Positions 44,827 to 52,752 of a stretch of 64,000 nucleotides of DNA are shown here, piece by piece. Source of the stretch: Micromonospora sp. U21 (lineage in GTDB: Bacteria; Actinomycetota; Actinomycetes; Mycobacteriales; Micromonosporaceae); NCBI RefSeq assembly GCF_018070045.1, contig NZ_JAGPYK010000004.1, positions 248,001 to 312,000 on the forward strand, in the 5' to 3' direction. Within the stretch, counting starts at the first letter, position 1. Every line of letters starts with the position of its first letter. Under the pieces are notes generated by a model. That model saw only the letters and a program-made list of their open reading frames with translations, was not told the origin of the DNA and made no database searches. The position numbers and the translations under genes were made by a program.

Positions 44827-45994
44827 CGGGCCACTCCAGCCGGATCGTGGTGCCCGCGCCGGGGGCGGAGCGGACCTCGGCCCGCCCGCCGACCGCCGCC
44901 ATCCGGCCGCGGATCGACTCGCGCAGCCCGTACCGATGGGGAGGGACGCTGGCCGGGTCGAAGCCGGGGCCGTCGTCGGCCACCTCGACCACGACGGCGA
45001 TCGCGTCCCGGCTCATCCGCAGCGTGACGTCGGCACCCGGCGCGTGCCGGACCACGTTGGACAGCGCCGCGTAGGCGCTCTCGGTGATCGCGTCGGCCAC
45101 ACCGGCGGGCACGGCGCACGACGCCAGCTCCAGGCTCACCCGCAGCTCGGGCAGCCGGTCGGGCACCGTCCGCAGCCGCCCCTCCAGGGGCACCGGGCCG
45201 TCGCCGGGCACCGGGCCGACGTCCGTCAGCGCGACGAGGGTACGCAGGTCGGCCGCGCACCGCTCGCGCAACGCGGCGGACGGCCCGGGCACCGCGCCGA
45301 GCCCCACCATCGTCAGCGTGCCGAGGACCGTGTCGTGCAGGTCGCGGTTCTGCCGCCGTTCGGCCTCCCGGGCGGCCCGGGCGATCAACGCGTCCCGGGT
45401 CAGCCGCTGGTGCTCGGCGAACGCCCGGTCCGCCCGCCCGATCCGGCGGCGCATAACCGCCGTCATCATCGCCGTGCAGGCGGTCTGCACCAGCAGGGTG
45501 GACGCGTGCGCCCGGGCCTCGGCGGGGTTGCCTGCCGCGTGCGCGCCCGCCACGTACGCGGCGGTGACCAGCAGCCCGGCCGGGATCGACCAGCGTGCCG
45601 GGGCGGTGGCCTGCGCGTTGATCACGGTGGTGCTGGCCAGCACCGCGATCCAGCTGCCCTCGCCGGGCAGCACCCCGGGCGCCACCAGGCGGGGGATGAG
45701 CAGGCAGGCGACCGCTGTCAGCGCGACGTCACCGGCGACCAGGGCCGGGGTGATGCCGTGGCGCAACGCGCGGCCGGCGTACCAGAGCGACCAGCCGGTC
45801 AACGCGGCCACGCCGGGCAGGAGCAGGGCCGGCTCGACCGGTGGAGTACGCACCGACAGCGCCACCACCGCGCCGACCAACCCGCAGGTGAGCCGCAGCA
45901 GCGCCGGCAACGTGGTGAAGATGAGGCTCAACGCGCCGCCGGCCGGATTGTCCAGCGCGGGCGGCGGCGCGGTCGGGGTGGCAACGGCCGGCAT
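44816..45994 (-). CDS. sensor histidine kinase (HisKA_3/NarL-type)
   Basis: A 392-residue kinase with about five or six membrane helices (residues ~30-190), a dimerisation helix with the phospho-acceptor His in RDLHDTVLGTLTMVG, and a HATPase domain with ALSNVVRHAPGADVTL (N-box), VADDGPGFDP (G1) and YGLRESIRGRMAAVGG (G2). It partners the LuxR-type regulator two genes downstream. ATG 45994 has a weak GGA-rich site. An upstream in-frame ATG at 46051 is only three bases from a TATTCT -10-like box, so it is unlikely. Confidence 0.85.
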   Translation of the reverse strand: MPAVATPTAPPPALDNPAGGALSLIFTTLPALLRLTCGLVGAVVALSVRTPPVEPALLLPGVAALTGWSLWYAGRALRHGITPALVAGDVALTAVACLLIPRLVAPGVLPGEGSWIAVLASTTVINAQATAPARWSIPAGLLVTAAYVAGAHAAGNPAEARAHASTLLVQTACTAMMTAVMRRRIGRADRAFAEHQRLTRDALIARAAREAERRQNRDLHDTVLGTLTMVGLGAVPGPSAALRERCAADLRTLVALTDVGPVPGDGPVPLEGRLRTVPDRLPELRVSLELASCAVPAGVADAITESAYAALSNVVRHAPGADVTLRMSRDAIAVVVEVADDGPGFDPASVPPHRYGLRESIRGRMAAVGGRAEVRSAPGAGTTIRLEWPGVG

Positions 45995-46112
45995 CGGGAG
46001 GCGTCCTTCCGACAACGACCCGGTCCGGGTCCGCGCGGCGGAGATCGACATCGGAGAATAGCATGGCCGATGGCAAGCAATCATCCATTGTGCCCGGAGT
46101 GTCGCCGATGTA

Positions 46113-46508
46113 TCACTCCGTGCTGCGGGGCTGGAGCAGGTCCCACCGGTTGCCGTAGAGATCGGCGAACACCGCGACCGAGCCGTACGCCTCGTGCCGC
46201 GGCTCCTCCAGGAACCGCACCCCGGCGGCGACCATTCGGGAGTGGTCCCGGGCGAAGTCCTCGGTGTACAGGAACAGGCCGACCCGGCCGCCGGTCTGGT
46301 CGCCGACCCGGGCGCGCTGCTCGGCGCTGCTCGGCCGGGCAAGCAGCAGTGCCGTCTCCCGGGCGCCCGGCGGACGGACCACCACCCAGCGCGAGCCGTC
46401 CGGGCGTGCGGTGTCCTCCACCAGCTCGAAGCCGAGTCCGCCGACGTAGAAGTCGATCGCCTCGTCGTACTCCCGCACCAGCAACGCGACCAGTCCCAGA
46501 TGTGCCAT
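46113..46508 (-). CDS. VOC/glyoxalase-fold protein
   Basis: A 131-residue vicinal-oxygen-chelate fold protein with the two-module pattern: VALLVREYDEAIDFYVGGLGFEL and GSVAVFADLYGNRWDLLQP. Metal-ligand residues (the initial His and terminal Glu) are partly replaced, so binding or resistance roles are as likely as catalysis. Isolated gene between the kinase operon and a lipoprotein gene. Confidence 0.85.
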   Translation of the reverse strand: MAHLGLVALLVREYDEAIDFYVGGLGFELVEDTARPDGSRWVVVRPPGARETALLLARPSSAEQRARVGDQTGGRVGLFLYTEDFARDHSRMVAAGVRFLEEPRHEAYGSVAVFADLYGNRWDLLQPRSTE

Positions 46509-46649
46509 CCGGCCATCATGCCGGCGCTCGCGCGGCGAGCCCGATCGGCGTGTGGTGGATGTGAGCTGGCACCCGCTCCCGCGCCGGCCTCGGCCGCCGC
46601 TTCGGAACCGGGTGCGGTTCCCGCCCGTCCCATCACCTGGAGAGAGGTG

Positions 46650-47666
46650 GTGAGCCGGATGCGCTCGGGCGGGATGGTGCTGGCGGTGGCGCTGCTCGGC
46701 GTGGCGTTGGGCGGCTGCGCGGGCCGAGGCGCCGGGCCGGGTGTTGGGGACGATCCCGGCCCGGCCCGGATCGTCGAGAAGTGGACCTCCTGCGCGGAGG
46801 CGGCACCACGGGCCGGCGCGAGTATCGTGCTGCCGGCGCCGGACGGGGCTGAACCGGTGCCGACCGGGGACGATCCGGCGATCGGGCGGATCGACCCCGC
46901 GTTCACGCCGGTCGCCGCGGTGCTCTGCGGCCGGGAGATTCGACCACGCCCCGGTGGCGGTGAGGAGCAGGTGGCCACCGAGCGGCGCGCCGACGAGATC
47001 GCCGTGCTGGTCGCCGCGCTGCGCCTGCCGGACCGGCGACCGGATGGGGAGATCGCCTGCACCGCCGACATGGTCATCCCGCCCTGGCTGGCCCTGCTCG
47101 ACGATCGCGGTCGGTGGCTGCGCCCGTACCTGCCGGCGGACGCCTGCGGCAAGCCCCGCGCGGAGGTACGCGCGGCGCTGGACGGACTGCGGTTGACCAC
47201 CGTGGACAGCCGTGTCGTCGGGCAGGTCGGATCCCCGGCGGCCGAGGCCGCTGGCTGCGCGCAGCGGTGGGCGGACATGGTGTGGGTGGAGACCACGATG
47301 GGACGCCCCGGACCGCCCGCGCCGGCGACGGCTCCGGCCGCGGAGCCGCTGCGCCTCTGCGTCTACGACGTGCCCGCGTCGGAGCGGGGCGGCGGCAAGC
47401 CGGCGGGTGACTTCGCGTACGGCGGGCCGCTGCCGGCCGAGCGGCAGGCGGCGGTGCTCCGCACACTGGCCACCGCCCGACCGGCGACGGCGTGTGTCAC
47501 CCCGGCGTCCCGCTTCGCGGTGCTGCGGCCACTGGACGGCACCGGCGGACCCGACCGGTACGTGGAACTGGACGGCTGCCGGCGCTTCCTGGTCGTGCCG
47601 CCCGTCGGCGGGTCACAGCTCGGGCAGGGCGATGCCACGCTGGCCGAGTTGCTGGGGCGCGGCTGA
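46650..47666 (+). CDS. lipoprotein, hypothetical
   Basis: A 338-residue predicted lipoprotein. The signal ends at VALGGC (Cys lipidated), and the mature part has six or more Cys residues (WTSCAEA, AVLCGRE, EIACTADM, ADACGK, AAGCAQRW) that suggest disulfides outside the cell. No family is recognised. GTG 46650 is chosen because GGAGAGA sits just before it; the open frame to 46194 is spurious and runs antisense to the VOC gene. Confidence 0.7.
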   Translation: MSRMRSGGMVLAVALLGVALGGCAGRGAGPGVGDDPGPARIVEKWTSCAEAAPRAGASIVLPAPDGAEPVPTGDDPAIGRIDPAFTPVAAVLCGREIRPRPGGGEEQVATERRADEIAVLVAALRLPDRRPDGEIACTADMVIPPWLALLDDRGRWLRPYLPADACGKPRAEVRAALDGLRLTTVDSRVVGQVGSPAAEAAGCAQRWADMVWVETTMGRPGPPAPATAPAAEPLRLCVYDVPASERGGGKPAGDFAYGGPLPAERQAAVLRTLATARPATACVTPASRFAVLRPLDGTGGPDRYVELDGCRRFLVVPPVGGSQLGQGDATLAELLGRG

Positions 47667-47762
47667 GCCAGCCGCCGGTTCGCTCTTTCCGCGATCTGGC
47701 CCGTGTTGGCGTGGCGGTCTGCTGGACTGGGACGGGGAGCGCCGGTGGGATGAGGAGCAGCC

Positions 47763-48614
47763 GTGGGTTCGTTGGCCTGGTCAACGTATGTCGCCCCGGC
47801 CAAGCCGGTGGTGTCGACAGACCTGCCGCCCGGCGAGAGCCGCGAGATGTGGTCGCCCACCAGCTCCACCCTGATCTACGGAGACCGCGACGCGGTCCTG
47901 GTCGACGCGTTGCTGACCATCGATGAGGGGCGGGCGCTGGCCGACTGGGTCGTGGCGAGCGGCAGGAACCTCACGACGATCTACATCACCCACGCGCACG
48001 GCGACCACTTCTTCGGTGCGGCGGCCGTGCTGGAGCGCTTTCCCCGGGCGCGGATGGTGGCACCCGTGAGCGTGGTGGAGAGGATGCGCGACCAGTTGGG
48101 GGAGCAGTGGCTCGACGGTGTGTGGCGCAAGGATTTCCCCGACCAGATCGCCGAGCGTCCACCCATCGCCGAGCCGCTGGTCGACAACACCATCGACCTT
48201 GAGGGCGAGCAGTTGGTGGCGGTCGAGACCGGCCACACCGACACCAACGGCACGAGCGTGCTGCACGTACCGTCGCGCGGTCTCGTCGTCGCCGGCGACG
48301 TGGTCTACAACGACGTCCACCTGCACCTCGCCGAGGCGGCTGACGGCGGCATCGAGGGCTGGGTCGGTGCCCTCACGATGGTCAACTCGTTGCGGCCCTG
48401 CGTGGTGATCGCCGGCCACAAACGCGACGGCGCCGACGACGATGCGCACACCGTCGAGGAGACCCGCCGCTACCTGGAGGACGTCGAAGCCGCCGCGCAG
48501 GGCACGGGTAGCGCCGAGGAGCTGTACGCGGCGATCATCGAACGCTACCCGGACCGGATCAACCGCGCCGTGGCCTGGAAATCCGCCCATGCGCTCAAGC
48601 CCGAACCCAGTTGA
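47763..48614 (+). CDS. MBL-fold metallo-hydrolase
   Basis: A 283-residue metallo-beta-lactamase-fold hydrolase. The metal motif is ITHAHGDHFFG, with further ligands in VETGHTDTNG, VAGDVVYND and VIAGHKRDG. The fold resembles glyoxalase-II-like or lactonase-like members; substrate unknown. GTG start with GAGGAG ten bases upstream. The C-terminal helix RYPDRINRAVAWKSAH is conserved-looking. It is followed by the palindromic element at 48626-48756. Confidence 0.92.
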   Translation: MGSLAWSTYVAPAKPVVSTDLPPGESREMWSPTSSTLIYGDRDAVLVDALLTIDEGRALADWVVASGRNLTTIYITHAHGDHFFGAAAVLERFPRARMVAPVSVVERMRDQLGEQWLDGVWRKDFPDQIAERPPIAEPLVDNTIDLEGEQLVAVETGHTDTNGTSVLHVPSRGLVVAGDVVYNDVHLHLAEAADGGIEGWVGALTMVNSLRPCVVIAGHKRDGADDDAHTVEETRRYLEDVEAAAQGTGSAEELYAAIIERYPDRINRAVAWKSAHALKPEPS

Positions 48615-48625
48615 CCGGCAGCGCT

Positions 48626-48756
48626 GCGCTCCTCGTCCCGGTGATCGACTCGACGTCGGTGATATTGGGGTGTCCCCGCCCCAGGGACACCCCGATATCG
48701 GCGATACGGAGTCGATCAGCCCGCAGCGGCCGATCCGAGGCCGGGACGAGGAGCGC
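48626..48756. repeat. palindromic element, copy 1 (77-bp core, nested inverted repeat)
   Basis: Core 48642-48718: ends GATCGACTC and GAGTCGATC are inverted, and a 16-bp central stem (48661-48676 with 48684-48699, one mismatch) surrounds a 7-base loop CGCCCCA. An outer perfect 16-bp pair (48626-48641 with 48741-48756) embraces it, the right side displaced by a 22-bp insertion. It matches copy 2 at 59689-59768 in ends, length and centre. Confidence 0.8.
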
Positions 48757-48848
48757 GACGGAGGCCGGCGTCGGAATCGTCAGCGCCGATGTCGGTCTGG
48801 CGAGGCGCGTCTCCGGTGAAAGTCACAGGCGCCGACTACGGTCCCGCC

Positions 48849-49283
48849 ATGGCAGCCAGCATTGACCTGACGCTTGATTCCACCGACGCCCAGGTGCTTT
48901 CCGCGTTCTGGAAGACGGCCCTCGGCTATATCGACGAGCCGCCGCCCGCGCCCTTCGCCACCCGCGAGGAGTGGCTCGCGCAGTTCGACCCGCCGGAGGA
49001 CGACGTCGCGGACGACGGTGCGTGGCTGTGCGACCCCGATGGCGTCGGCCCCCGCCTCTCCATCCTCAACGTTCCCGAGCCCAAGACGGCGAAGAACCGG
49101 CTCCACATCGACATTCGGGTGCCCGGCCACGGCAGCCCCGACGAGCGGTGGGCGCGGATCAAGGCGGAGTCGGAGCGCCTGGTGAAGGCGGGCGGGAGTG
49201 TCCTGGAAGAAGCCGACGGACATCACGTGGTGATGGCCGACCCGGAGGGCAACGAGTTCTGCGTCGCCGCAACCTCAGCCTGA
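48849..49283 (+). CDS. VOC-fold glyoxalase-like protein
   Basis: A 144-residue protein of the glyoxalase_6-type: LTLDSTDAQVLSAFWKTALGY, RLHIDIRVPG and VVMADPEGNEFCVAA. The DPEGNEFC ending is diagnostic. Catalysis is unproven; several relatives bind small molecules. ATG 48849 is six bases after TACGGT, so leaderless translation is likely. Confidence 0.85.
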   Translation: MAASIDLTLDSTDAQVLSAFWKTALGYIDEPPPAPFATREEWLAQFDPPEDDVADDGAWLCDPDGVGPRLSILNVPEPKTAKNRLHIDIRVPGHGSPDERWARIKAESERLVKAGGSVLEEADGHHVVMADPEGNEFCVAATSA

Positions 49284-49334
49284 AGGGCGGCTTCGGGGCC
49301 ACGCGTCAGCACCGTTCTGGGTAGCGTCGGTGGC

Positions 49335-49778
49335 GTGGCGGACGCAGTCGTGATTCCCGGCCGTACGTTCGGAACTGGTGCGCCTCTCCTGATGTACACC
49401 GGCGACGTGGCCGAACAGCGCGGTGCGACGCTGCACAGACACCCGTGGTCCGAGGAGCCGCCACGGCCGGACGCGCCGGAGATCGAAGGATGGGTGCGCG
49501 GTCAGATCGCCCCGCTGATCGACACCGTCGGCGGTCGCCCGCTGCTGATCGCCAATTCGCTCGGCACGAATGCGGCAGCCGTCGCCGCCGAGAGATCCCC
49601 GCCCGCGGTGTAGCTCACGCCCGTGCTCACCCTGCCGTGGGTCGTCGAGGCCCTGGGTCGGGCGACCGGCATGTACGTGCCAGGCCCGCTGACGGACTCG
49701 ATCGCGGTGCTCAGCCGGGTCGTGGTCGCCGTGGAGGAATTCCTCGACGGGATCGCCTGGCCGGTCGCCCCGACCTAG
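49335..49778 (+). pseudogene. truncated alpha/beta-hydrolase gene, nonsense codon and internal deletion
   Basis: The frame starts at GTG 49335 and reads a hydrolase N-terminus ending LIANSLGTNAAAVAAERS, where SLGTNAA is a nucleophile-elbow motif. A TAG at 49611-49613 stops it. The same frame continues to 49778 with a recognisable hydrolase tail (LTPVLTLPWVVEALGRA then MYVPGPLTDSIAVLS), but the segment that normally carries the Asp and most of the lid is missing. A Trp codon changed to TAG plus an in-frame deletion explains it. The start is a leaderless-type one (TAGCGT 7 bases upstream). Confidence 0.8.
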
Positions 49779-49822
49779 TCAACCTCCGACGCTTGTCGCA
49801 CCCGCTCGGTAGGACTAGAAAC

Positions 49823-50365
49823 ATGGACGGACATGCTTGGTACCGGGTCGCGCGGGTGCACCTCCAGGCGTACGACCCAGGCTGGCCACTGCGCTACGCC
49901 GAGGAAGCCGAGCTGCTGACTCGCACACTTCGGGACGCGGTCGTGGCGGTGGAGCACATCGGAAGTACGTCGGTGCCGGGCCTGGCGGCAAAGCCTGTGA
50001 TCGACATCCTCGCCGCTGTCCGCAACTTCGGCGATCTTCCAACCGTCGTGGAGCTCCTAGGCGGGATCGGCTACATCTACACGCCGGAGTCCGAGGCTGA
50101 CGACCCGAGCCGCCGGGTCTTCCGGAAGGGGCCGGACGACCTCACCCGTCTGCGCACGCACCACCTGCACGTCACTGAGCACCGCAGTCACTACTGGCGT
50201 CGCCTCGTCGCCTTCCGCGACCACCTCCGCGCGCACCCGGAAGAGGCCGCCGCATACCTCCGGTTGAAACGTGACCTCGCAGATCGGCACGCCGCAGATC
50301 CTGGTCGCTACACCAGAGACAAGCGGGATTTCGTGCGGGAGCTTGAGCGGAAGGCCGGTGTCTGA
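49823..50365 (+). CDS. GrpB/UPF0157 family protein
   Basis: A 180-residue nucleotidyltransferase-superfamily protein: AVEHIGSTSVPGLAAKPVIDILAAV is the family hallmark (GS..D.D analogue), followed by THHLHVTEHRSHYWRRLVAFRD and YLRLKRDLADRHAADPGRYTRDK. GrpB proteins are widespread but have no settled activity. It is the last ordinary gene before the tRNA-related att-like sequence, so it may lie just outside the decayed element. Confidence 0.9.
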   Translation: MDGHAWYRVARVHLQAYDPGWPLRYAEEAELLTRTLRDAVVAVEHIGSTSVPGLAAKPVIDILAAVRNFGDLPTVVELLGGIGYIYTPESEADDPSRRVFRKGPDDLTRLRTHHLHVTEHRSHYWRRLVAFRDHLRAHPEEAAAYLRLKRDLADRHAADPGRYTRDKRDFVRELERKAGV

Positions 50366-50394
50366 GCGCAAGCTGCCGACCTGGGGTACGAAGG

Positions 50395-50415
50395 TACGCC
50401 CGGCAGGGTTCGAAC
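50395..50415 (-). repeat. degenerate tRNA 3'-end copy (att-like sequence)
   Basis: TACGCCCGGCAGGGTTCGAAC matches 19 of 21 bases of the tRNA-Arg 3' end (52521-52541) in the same orientation. The adjacent bases cannot form the T-stem, so it is not a functional tRNA. It would mark the far end of an element inserted into the tRNA. Confidence 0.65.
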
Positions 50416-50571
50416 TCCCGGTTTTGTCCGAGGCGACCCGGCCATCGCCGGTGCCGTTCAGTGCTCCCAGACAGACACCGCCCGTCCCCCTCTGCCGGAG
50501 TCAGCACGACGATGGCCCCGGCGCCGAGCGCCAGGGCCATCGAGTTAGTCGATCTAATTGCGAATGGATGG

Positions 50572-51249
50572 TCAGTTCACGGACTCAGGGAACAGGTACA
50601 GGTCGAACCACAGTCCCTGACCGTCAACCTCCAACTGCTGGCTGCTGCCGGAGAGGCCGGGCGGGCCTGCGTACGTGCCGGTGAGCGTGTAGAGGCCCGG
50701 GTCGACGGCGAACTGGAAGCCGCCGTCAGGGCCGGTGACAGCCTCGATCCCGACCGGCTCCAGCCGGATCGTCGCCCCCGCCAGCGGCAGCCAGGTGGTC
50801 GTGTCGATCGCCTGGCCCCTGAGGCTCCACATGACGGACACCGTGAAGGATGCCTGCGTCAGTGGGCTGAGCCTGCCCCGGCGGTCGACCGCCACCGCGT
50901 ACACCGGACGCTCACCGCTCACGTTGCCGACGTCGATCGTCACAGTGGCCGCACCATCACGCCCCGACCGGACCACGCCGCCCAGGTTGGTGTCACCGAC
51001 GCTGTACCGGTAGCTGGTCACCGAGGTGTCACCGTTCGCGTCGAACCTGATGGCGAGTTGGCCGCCTTCGACCACGCTGTCCCCGTTCGGGAAGCTGATC
51101 GTCGGCTGGAGGAGAGCCTTCGTCTTGACCGAACCCGTGACGGCCGCGGCCGCAGGCGGCGCCAGCAGCATCGAACCGACGGCCAACAGCACGAGCGACG
51201 CGGTCATCGCAACGAGCCCACGGCTCGTAGAACGCTTGCGTGTACCCAT
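50572..51249 (-). CDS. secreted protein with carboxypeptidase-regulatory-like fold, hypothetical
   Basis: A 225-residue exported protein: signal peptide of ~36 residues (LVLLAVGSMLLAPPAAAAV) followed by two beta-rich modules. The C-terminal module (LRGQAIDTTTWLPLAGATIRLEP then TGPDGGFQFAVDPGLYTLT) follows the carboxypeptidase-regulatory/Cna-B pattern. Its role outside the cell is unknown. It lies between the att-like copy and the tRNA and would be cargo of the decayed element. GGGGG precedes the ATG. Confidence 0.75.
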   Translation of the reverse strand: MGTRKRSTSRGLVAMTASLVLLAVGSMLLAPPAAAAVTGSVKTKALLQPTISFPNGDSVVEGGQLAIRFDANGDTSVTSYRYSVGDTNLGGVVRSGRDGAATVTIDVGNVSGERPVYAVAVDRRGRLSPLTQASFTVSVMWSLRGQAIDTTTWLPLAGATIRLEPVGIEAVTGPDGGFQFAVDPGLYTLTGTYAGPPGLSGSSQQLEVDGQGLWFDLYLFPESVN

Positions 51250-51494
51250 CCAAGCCCCCGAATTCTCAGAATGTCACAGCGTGGTCAAGCTAGTCGGCAA
51301 GATGATCTCCGTCAACGTCCTTCGCAGCCAGGAAAGGCCCGCTGTTTCTGGCTGTACGGACGGCTGTGCGGCCTGTCGAGGGGGTCTCGACACACCACCC
51401 AGGACGCTGGTTGATCCAGCAGTGAACCCAGGTATCGAGACCGCTCACCTAGTCGGTAGGCGGCCTCGAATGCTGTGGGGGTCGAGCGTGCGGG
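51250..51494. other. intergenic region with a small hairpin
   Basis: 245 bp without a gene. A hairpin at 51326-51353 (AGCCAG...CTGGCT arms with AAA/TTT inside) could be a terminator remnant. No integrase fragment is recognisable here. Confidence 0.35.
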
Positions 51495-52025
51495 CTACGT
51501 CCAACGCTCGCCGTTGCGGGTGGCCTTGGTCATATCGATCAGGTTGCCCAACCGGTACCGCAACACCCGCGCCTGCCCAACGGAGAGCAGGAGGCCGGCC
51601 GCGGCGCTGCCCTCCACGCTTGTCAGGTGCACCATCGGCTCAGCAGCCGGGTGTAGGGCTTGCACCAGGGCCACGTCAACGATGAACGCCTCCGGCCGGT
51701 TGGTGTCCAGGTGCAGGGCTGGCGAGCGGTGCCGGCCCCTGCGCGCACAGTCGCCCCGGTCGCACCAGCGCGGGTGGGTCAGGCCGGCGGGCTCGGTGGC
51801 AAGGGTGCCGGTCGGGAAGACGTGCACGTAGCCGCAGGGCCGATCCACGTCCGGTGCCATGCCGACCGGATGGGCGTCCATCCCGGTCTTGGCCACCACG
51901 GCGGTTACGTGGACGGTGTGCGCGGGGCAGGTGTACGCGCAGGCATCCAGGGAGTCGGCGGTGTACAGCTCGATGCGGACCGTCGCAGGTTCTCCGCAGG
52001 CGGGCGGGGTGGGTAGGGTGCTCAC
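51495..52025 (-). CDS. DUF6907-like protein of integrative elements
   Basis: A 176-residue soluble protein. It has the PRWCDRGDCARRG Cys pair, then VHLTSVEGSAAAGLLLSVGQARVLRYRL, a pattern I associate with short proteins of actinobacterial integrative elements (DUF6907-like). The N-terminal half has another Cys/His set (CAYTCPAHTVHV). A GGAGG lies seven bases before the GTG. It is divergent from the GntR gene across the palindromic operator region, so it is probably regulated by it. Confidence 0.65.
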   Translation of the reverse strand: MSTLPTPPACGEPATVRIELYTADSLDACAYTCPAHTVHVTAVVAKTGMDAHPVGMAPDVDRPCGYVHVFPTGTLATEPAGLTHPRWCDRGDCARRGRHRSPALHLDTNRPEAFIVDVALVQALHPAAEPMVHLTSVEGSAAAGLLLSVGQARVLRYRLGNLIDMTKATRNGERWT

Positions 52026-52110
52026 GGGTCGCCTCCTAGCTAGGCGATCAAGGCCCTCGGTCAGCGGCGCAATCGCTGGTCGGGGGCCCGCCTTGGTTCT
52101 GGCACGACAA

Positions 52111-52148
52111 ACGTACAGTCGATGTACGTCTAGTGACTAGACGTCTAG
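52111..52148. promoter_or_regulatory. ladder of overlapping palindromic operators
   Basis: Three palindromes overlap: ACGTACA-GTCGA-TGTACGT (52111-52129), ACGTCTAG-TGA-CTAGACGT (52126-52144) and CTAGACGTCTAG (52137-52148). All are perfect. They lie between the divergent DUF6907-like and GntR genes. They are strong candidates for GntR binding and autoregulation. Confidence 0.75.
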
Positions 52149-52202
52149 ATGCTGGACAACCCCGAACACGTACAGATCATGTGCGTGTCTACGCTCCCGC
52201 CC

Positions 52203-52436
52203 ATGACGAGCCCGCTGTCCAATGTGCCGATCTACCGGCAGTTGGCGGACCTGCTCGCGAAGCAGATCGAGGAAGGCAAGCTGCGCCCCGGGCAGCCGTT
52301 GCCGAGCGAGCTCCACTTGCAGCAGACCTACGGCGTAGCGCGGGGCACGGTGCGGATGGCCATGCGCGAACTACGCGACAGGGGTCTGGTCGTCACCGTG
52401 CACGCACGGGGCACCTTCGTTGCCGAACAGGGCTGA
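52203..52436 (+). CDS. GntR-family regulator (HTH-only, element-borne)
   Basis: A 77-residue protein that is essentially just a GntR winged HTH (YRQLADLLAKQIEEGKLRPG, LPSELHLQQTYGVARGTVRM, VHARGTFVAEQG); no effector domain follows. Such short forms are typical of actinobacterial integrative elements. The ATG at 52203 follows TACGCT by seven bases, so it is leaderless; the frame opens at 52149 but that lies in the operators. It ends 84 bases before the tRNA. Confidence 0.88.
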   Translation: MTSPLSNVPIYRQLADLLAKQIEEGKLRPGQPLPSELHLQQTYGVARGTVRMAMRELRDRGLVVTVHARGTFVAEQG

Positions 52437-52520
52437 CCAGAGCTGACGCGGTTGTACCGGGGTTGTACCCGGCTATCTCGAAGATCAGCCCTGACAAACG
52501 TTTCCGCTGGTGGTAGTGGG

Positions 52521-52593
52521 TGCGCCCGGCAGGATTCGAACCTGCGGCCTTGGGATTAGAAGTCCCCTGCTCTATCCGCTGAGCTACGGGCGC
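52521..52593 (-). tRNA. tRNA-Arg (anticodon UCU)
   Basis: A 73-nt cloverleaf on the minus strand: acceptor GCGCCCG/CGGGCGC, D-arm GCTC...GAGC, anticodon loop CTTCTAA giving anticodon TCT (reads AGA), T-arm GCAGG-TTCGAAT-CCTGC, discriminator A. CCA is not encoded. One mismatch (G-A) closes the anticodon stem. The 3' end faces the GntR gene and a 19/21 copy lies 2.1 kb away, as expected for an integration site. Confidence 0.97.
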
Positions 52594-52752
52594 GCGGCGT
52601 GGATGTCGCGCCCAGAGGGTACCGCCGACCCGCCGGCCGGCGGGGAAAAGGGGTGCCCGCGTCCACGTTGCCGAGCAGGGTCTCACGGTGGCCGGGTGAC
52701 CGGCATCCGGGTTCCCACGGACCGACCCGGCGCCGGCCCGTACCCTCGGCTG

